Under the pieces are notes generated by a model that was not told where the DNA came from, made no database searches, and worked only from the letters and a program-made list of their open reading frames with translations. Positions 61,080 to 64,000 of a DNA stretch of 64,000 bases are shown in pieces. Position numbers and translations under genes: made by a program. Numbering within the stretch: the stretch's first letter is position 1; each line of letters begins with the position of its first letter. The stretch is from assembly GCF_028618575.1 (NCBI RefSeq), contig NZ_JAQITA010000012.1:16210-80209 (forward strand), read 5' to 3'. The stretch comes from Bartonella sp. ML70XJBT.G. Its GTDB lineage: Bacteria; Pseudomonadota; Alphaproteobacteria; Rhizobiales; Rhizobiaceae.

Positions 61080-62300
61080 CTAGCGCCGCTCCATTCTTTG
61101 CCCGCCTATATGTGGAGTTAATGGAGATAATAAGCGTACAGGTGTATAAAAAATAAGATGTGTTGTTTTCTCCAATACACTACTACTATCAGCAAGAAGT
61201 GCTTGACTTGGTGATAACTCTGTACCCTGCATAATTGTTGAAGCCAAAGATCCTTCTCGAGAAAGCGCCATCAACGTCGGCGAAGAGGCAAAAACATCAT
61301 GCGTTCCACCATCAACATGAGAAAAATCAAGAACAGCTATGCCATTTTTACGCAACATTTCAATATCTGAACCATCTCCCACACGATGATGACCACCAGT
61401 AAGACGCCCTGAAACAGCGAGTGCTTTATCCGCACGAGATACCAAAATAGCGGTTGGTTGAGGCAATTTCTTAATATCATTAAGCTGACGTTCAAACACA
61501 TCAATATCAATGTCTGGCGCTGCCATTAAAAAACTTGTAATACGATGAATAGGTTTATATTTTCGCTGTAATGCTAAAGTTCTAAACGCTTCCATGATGA
61601 CGAAATTGCCCATAGAATGTGCAATAACAGAAATCTGATCAGCATTGGTTTCACTAATGAGCGTTAAAAGCTCTATGAGTCCATCACGAGCAAAATTGGC
61701 ACTATCACGATCATAAATATAAAGAGGGACGGATCCAGCAGAAGGCCACGAATAATGGACAGTAACAACATTTAAAGAATAATCATATGTAAATTGAGCA
61801 GTACGAAATGTACCATCCGCAAAATTGTTATTATAGCCATGGATAAAAAGAAAAATCTCTCTTTTTCCTTTTGGCTTTTTTGCTAAAGCAGCATTTAATT
61901 GCTGTTTAAATTGTTCTTTGTTATCGTATTTTTGCAATGCCACTGCTGCAAAATACTTATCGTGCGTAGGTTTATAAGAATTTATTTCAACAAGCCCTTT
62001 TACATGTTGTTGCGGAATGCCTACGTCAACGCGATTGTAGTGTACTTTACTTGATCGCTCTGCTCCATAAGGTTGGGAATAGCTATTTTGCATCATACGA
62101 CTTGTTGCAACATACACCGAAACAATAGCTTTGGGAGGGATTGGTTTTTTTTCAACTTCCCGTCGGGCAGCAATCATGGAGGGCGTCGCATGTACTCCAT
62201 GCCAAAGCACAGCACGGGAATCGCTACATGCTGTTAATAAAGATATGCAAATAAAGAATGTTAAACACTTTAAAAATACTATGCCTTTTACTAACACCAC
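61080..62300 (-). CDS. Lipoprotein alpha/beta hydrolase (DUF900 family)
   Basis: This 406-residue protein has a lipoprotein signal (FLKCLTFFICISLLTACSDS, lipobox LTA|C at about residue 25) and a C-terminal alpha/beta-hydrolase domain of the DUF900 type. FLFIHGYNNNFADGTFRTAQF carries the oxyanion-hole HG, and VIAHSMGNFVIMEAFR the nucleophile serine elbow (HSMG). An aspartate in APDIDIDVF and a histidine in FSHVDGGTHDVFASSP complete a plausible triad. It should be an envelope-anchored esterase or lipase-like enzyme; its substrate is unknown. Confidence 0.88.
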   Translation of the reverse strand: MVLVKGIVFLKCLTFFICISLLTACSDSRAVLWHGVHATPSMIAARREVEKKPIPPKAIVSVYVATSRMMQNSYSQPYGAERSSKVHYNRVDVGIPQQHVKGLVEINSYKPTHDKYFAAVALQKYDNKEQFKQQLNAALAKKPKGKREIFLFIHGYNNNFADGTFRTAQFTYDYSLNVVTVHYSWPSAGSVPLYIYDRDSANFARDGLIELLTLISETNADQISVIAHSMGNFVIMEAFRTLALQRKYKPIHRITSFLMAAPDIDIDVFERQLNDIKKLPQPTAILVSRADKALAVSGRLTGGHHRVGDGSDIEMLRKNGIAVLDFSHVDGGTHDVFASSPTLMALSREGSLASTIMQGTELSPSQALLADSSSVLEKTTHLIFYTPVRLLSPLTPHIGGQRMERR

Positions 62301-62988
62301 TCAAGCCCTCTTAAAAAGATTTAATATTTCAAATTTTGCAGAAAAATACAATTTTTTATCAATCTGAAATAAAATCATTCTAAGGATACACTAAAATGAT
62401 ACAAAAAGAAAACCCCTCTACATTGCATGGTTTCACGTTGATGAAGCAGAGGTGCATTGATGATTTATAAAGCTTTCCCCCATTTTGGCATAATTTGGTG
62501 AAAATACCTCCACATATTGGGTAATTTTCATTGGAGAGAAGTCATGCTTGTGTACTTCAACAGTCACACTATCAAAATACACAAATTGTTAAATATTTAA
62601 GAAAATCCACCCCAGAAACAGAAAACTTAAATGGTGTTTTTTATAAGCCATAGTCCAGTCCCATCAGCATATTTGTCTTTAGGCAATTTTTTGACAGATA
62701 GACAGATAATCTATTACGCGTTCGTATTTTCCTCATGATTTTTTGAATTACCTTTCAAATTGCACTTTTGTGCGCATATTATCAGATTTGCAAATCGTAT
62801 AGAAATGACACACAGTAAACAAAAACCAATAAAAACAATATATTATAAAAAATGAAGCAAATATTGATACCACACAATATTATAGAAGAGCTACAAATGC
62901 TGCGGTCGAGAGGTACCATTTTATGGTAATTCCTTACTATTTTTCAATAAGTTATAAAATTATTAAAAAAAACCACCTTTTGAACCAC
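62301..62988. other. Spacer between the hydrolase and dam
   Basis: About 690 AT-rich bases without a gene on either strand. It contains a terminator-like hairpin at 62409-62456 and a small inverted repeat TACCAT/ATGGTA at about 62920-62934. Confidence 0.45.
62409..62456 (-). terminator. Terminator-like hairpin upstream of the hydrolase gene
   Basis: On the minus strand CACCTCTGC pairs with GTAGAGGGG (nine positions, one mismatch, one G-T), with a 24-base apical part, followed by TTTTCTTTTT. It could end the dam transcript or an unannotated small RNA in 62460-62985. No coding gene ends closely upstream. Confidence 0.45.
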
Positions 62989-63819
62989 CTAGCATATAGA
63001 ATCCACAACGCTATCAAATAACATCATCATCTGTATATTGCAATTGTGAATCAGAACTTCTTTTCTAGGCGTTTTTTTCCGTACCTGCTGTCCAAAGGGT
63101 CTCACTTCTAAAAAGTCAAAATCTTTAAAAATCTCTTTTACAGCATCACAATCTTTCAGACTCAAGACAAATTTGCCTTGAATACCTTTAAGAATTTTTG
63201 CCATGCTCTGAAAATCATTTTCAACAAAATTCCCAGAACTATAGTACTTCTTCTTTACAAGATAAGGTGGGTCTAAATAAAATAAACTATCGGGTGCATC
63301 AAATAGCTCCACAACCCGCTCCCACGATAAGTTTAAGATAGTTGTATCTAGAAGCTTCTGTCTAACACGCCTCATCCTTGATAAAAGCTTCTCGGTATTA
63401 AAACTAACCGGTCTCTTTTTGCCAAAGCTAAATGATGCGTAATCTTTTTTCCCATACATCAGACAACGTTGGAGAAACAAAAAGCGTGCAGCTCTTTCAA
63501 CTTCAGAGAGGCTCTCTGGGGCAATAGATGCAAGTTCAAAAAACAACTGTCTTGAACAAATAAACCACTCCAATCGTTTGGCTAAAGCATCAAAGTCATT
63601 TTGAACACATTGAAACAGATTCGTGATCTCTCCATTCAAATCATTAATAACAGAATATTTTGCTGGTCGTTTATTAAAAAAAATAACACCAGAACCTAAA
63701 AACGATTCAACATAAGTTTTATGATCTATATTATTTAAAATCGGTATAATTTTCTTACGTAGATGATGTTTACCACCCATCCACGCAAACAGTGTCTGTG
63801 TACAATCTTGTTTTGTCAT
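62989..63819 (-). CDS. DNA adenine methylase (Dam-like, D12 class)
   Basis: An AdoMet-dependent N6-adenine DNA methyltransferase of 276 residues. FAWMGGKHHLRKKI at 11-24 is the FxGGK AdoMet-binding motif, YVESFLGSGVIFFNK at 36-50 and INDLNGEI follow, and the catalytic DPPY is in FYLDPPYLVKKKYY (183-186). The C-terminal part has the shape of phage-borne methylases rather than the host CcrM. Its target is not predictable from sequence. The gene follows a small membrane-protein gene on the same strand by 27 bases. A decayed paralogue lies at 5960-6305. Together with the edge location this suggests prophage cargo. Confidence 0.92.
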   Translation of the reverse strand: MTKQDCTQTLFAWMGGKHHLRKKIIPILNNIDHKTYVESFLGSGVIFFNKRPAKYSVINDLNGEITNLFQCVQNDFDALAKRLEWFICSRQLFFELASIAPESLSEVERAARFLFLQRCLMYGKKDYASFSFGKKRPVSFNTEKLLSRMRRVRQKLLDTTILNLSWERVVELFDAPDSLFYLDPPYLVKKKYYSSGNFVENDFQSMAKILKGIQGKFVLSLKDCDAVKEIFKDFDFLEVRPFGQQVRKKTPRKEVLIHNCNIQMMMLFDSVVDSIC

Positions 63820-63846
63820 ATTTTTAAAGGAAAGATTTTGTATGCT

Positions 63847-63999
63847 CTAACTTTTAGTTAACCACTTTTTAAAGTGTGAGAGACTATTTTCTAGCGCCTC
63901 CATAAAACGAGCTAAATCGATTACAAACATGAAGACAATAAGGGCAATCCACTTCATAAAGCGTGACATCATCTTTATACCTTGGTACGTCTCTATCAT
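63847..63999 (-). CDS. Small single-span membrane protein (phage-like)
   Basis: A 50-codon frame from the ATG at 63999, possibly longer beyond the window edge. It has one hydrophobic span (FMKWIALIVFMFVIDLARFM) between basic and polar segments and ends in SHFKKWLTKS. Small single-span proteins next to a dam gene are typical of phage early or lysis regions. The reading frame is short, so the evidence is its clear membrane topology and its tight position before dam. The true start and promoter may lie outside the window. Confidence 0.45.
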   Translation of the reverse strand: MIETYQGIKMMSRFMKWIALIVFMFVIDLARFMEALENSLSHFKKWLTKS

Positions 64000-64000
64000 C

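Noticed and set aside
62920..62934. TACCAT/ATGGTA inverted repeat downstream of dam
   Set aside because: Only six base pairs, AT-rich and without a T-run; too weak to call a terminator or operator.
1..64000. CRISPR array or complete insertion sequence
   Set aside because: No regularly spaced repeats and no intact transposase were seen; the mobile traces are integrase, DUF3987 and dam remnants.

Overview
The window is AT-rich bacterial chromosome from an alphaproteobacterium of the Rhizobiales, and gene content and order point to Bartonella or a close relative. The evidence is the block rpsB-tsf-pyrH-frr-(uppS)-cdsA-rseP-bamA-lpxD-fabZ-lpxA-lpxI-lpxB, two glutamyl-tRNA synthetases, an EipB-type envelope protein, class II DAHP synthase, long AT-rich decaying spacers and scattered prophage debris. 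The genus is an inference from overall character, not from a database match.

Layout. (1) 0-4.1 kb: a tight minus-strand accessory cassette of an FAD/NAD(P)-binding protein, an MFS carrier and a nitronate monooxygenase. (2) 4.5-8.7 kb: a decayed mobile-element zone with a broken DUF3987 gene, a broken DNA adenine methylase and one intact small lipoprotein, followed by 1.6 kb of spacer. (3) 8.7-12.9 kb: an amino-acid permease and histidine ammonia-lyase, with a small membrane protein of unknown role between them. (4) 13.8-29.9 kb: tRNA-Arg(CCG) and housekeeping genes for NAD (nadK, nadE), RNA (DEAD-box helicase, two gltX), aromatic amino acids (DAHP synthase), redox (gor), pentose phosphate (rpiA), DNA uptake (comEC) and the TCA cycle (gltA). 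(5) 30.6-35.2 kb: a polar/basic amino-acid ABC importer whose binding-protein gene has been duplicated in tandem together with its promoter region. (6) 35.2-48.1 kb: the lipid A, outer-membrane assembly and translation cluster on the minus strand. (7) 48.3-54.9 kb: eipB, a RidA-family gene, a HIT gene, clpA/clpS and a SPOR-domain D,D-carboxypeptidase. (8) 54.9-60.1 kb: two remnants of the same phage integrase on either side of sdaA, then a nitroreductase. (9) 60.4-64 kb: a coiled-coil protein, a lipoprotein hydrolase, and at the right edge an intact dam methylase behind a small membrane-protein gene, probably the margin of a prophage.

The strongest unexpected observations are: a decayed uppS (undecaprenyl diphosphate synthase) at its normal place between frr and cdsA, supported by motif spacing across frame changes; a broken dam copy at about 6 kb homologous to the intact dam at 63 kb, with its catalytic DPPY changed to DPQY; two degraded integrase copies flanking sdaA; and the tandem binding-protein duplication. 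The FAD-protein/MFS/nitronate-monooxygenase cassette is the best candidate for an undescribed pathway. No CRISPR array, complete insertion sequence or rRNA gene was seen.
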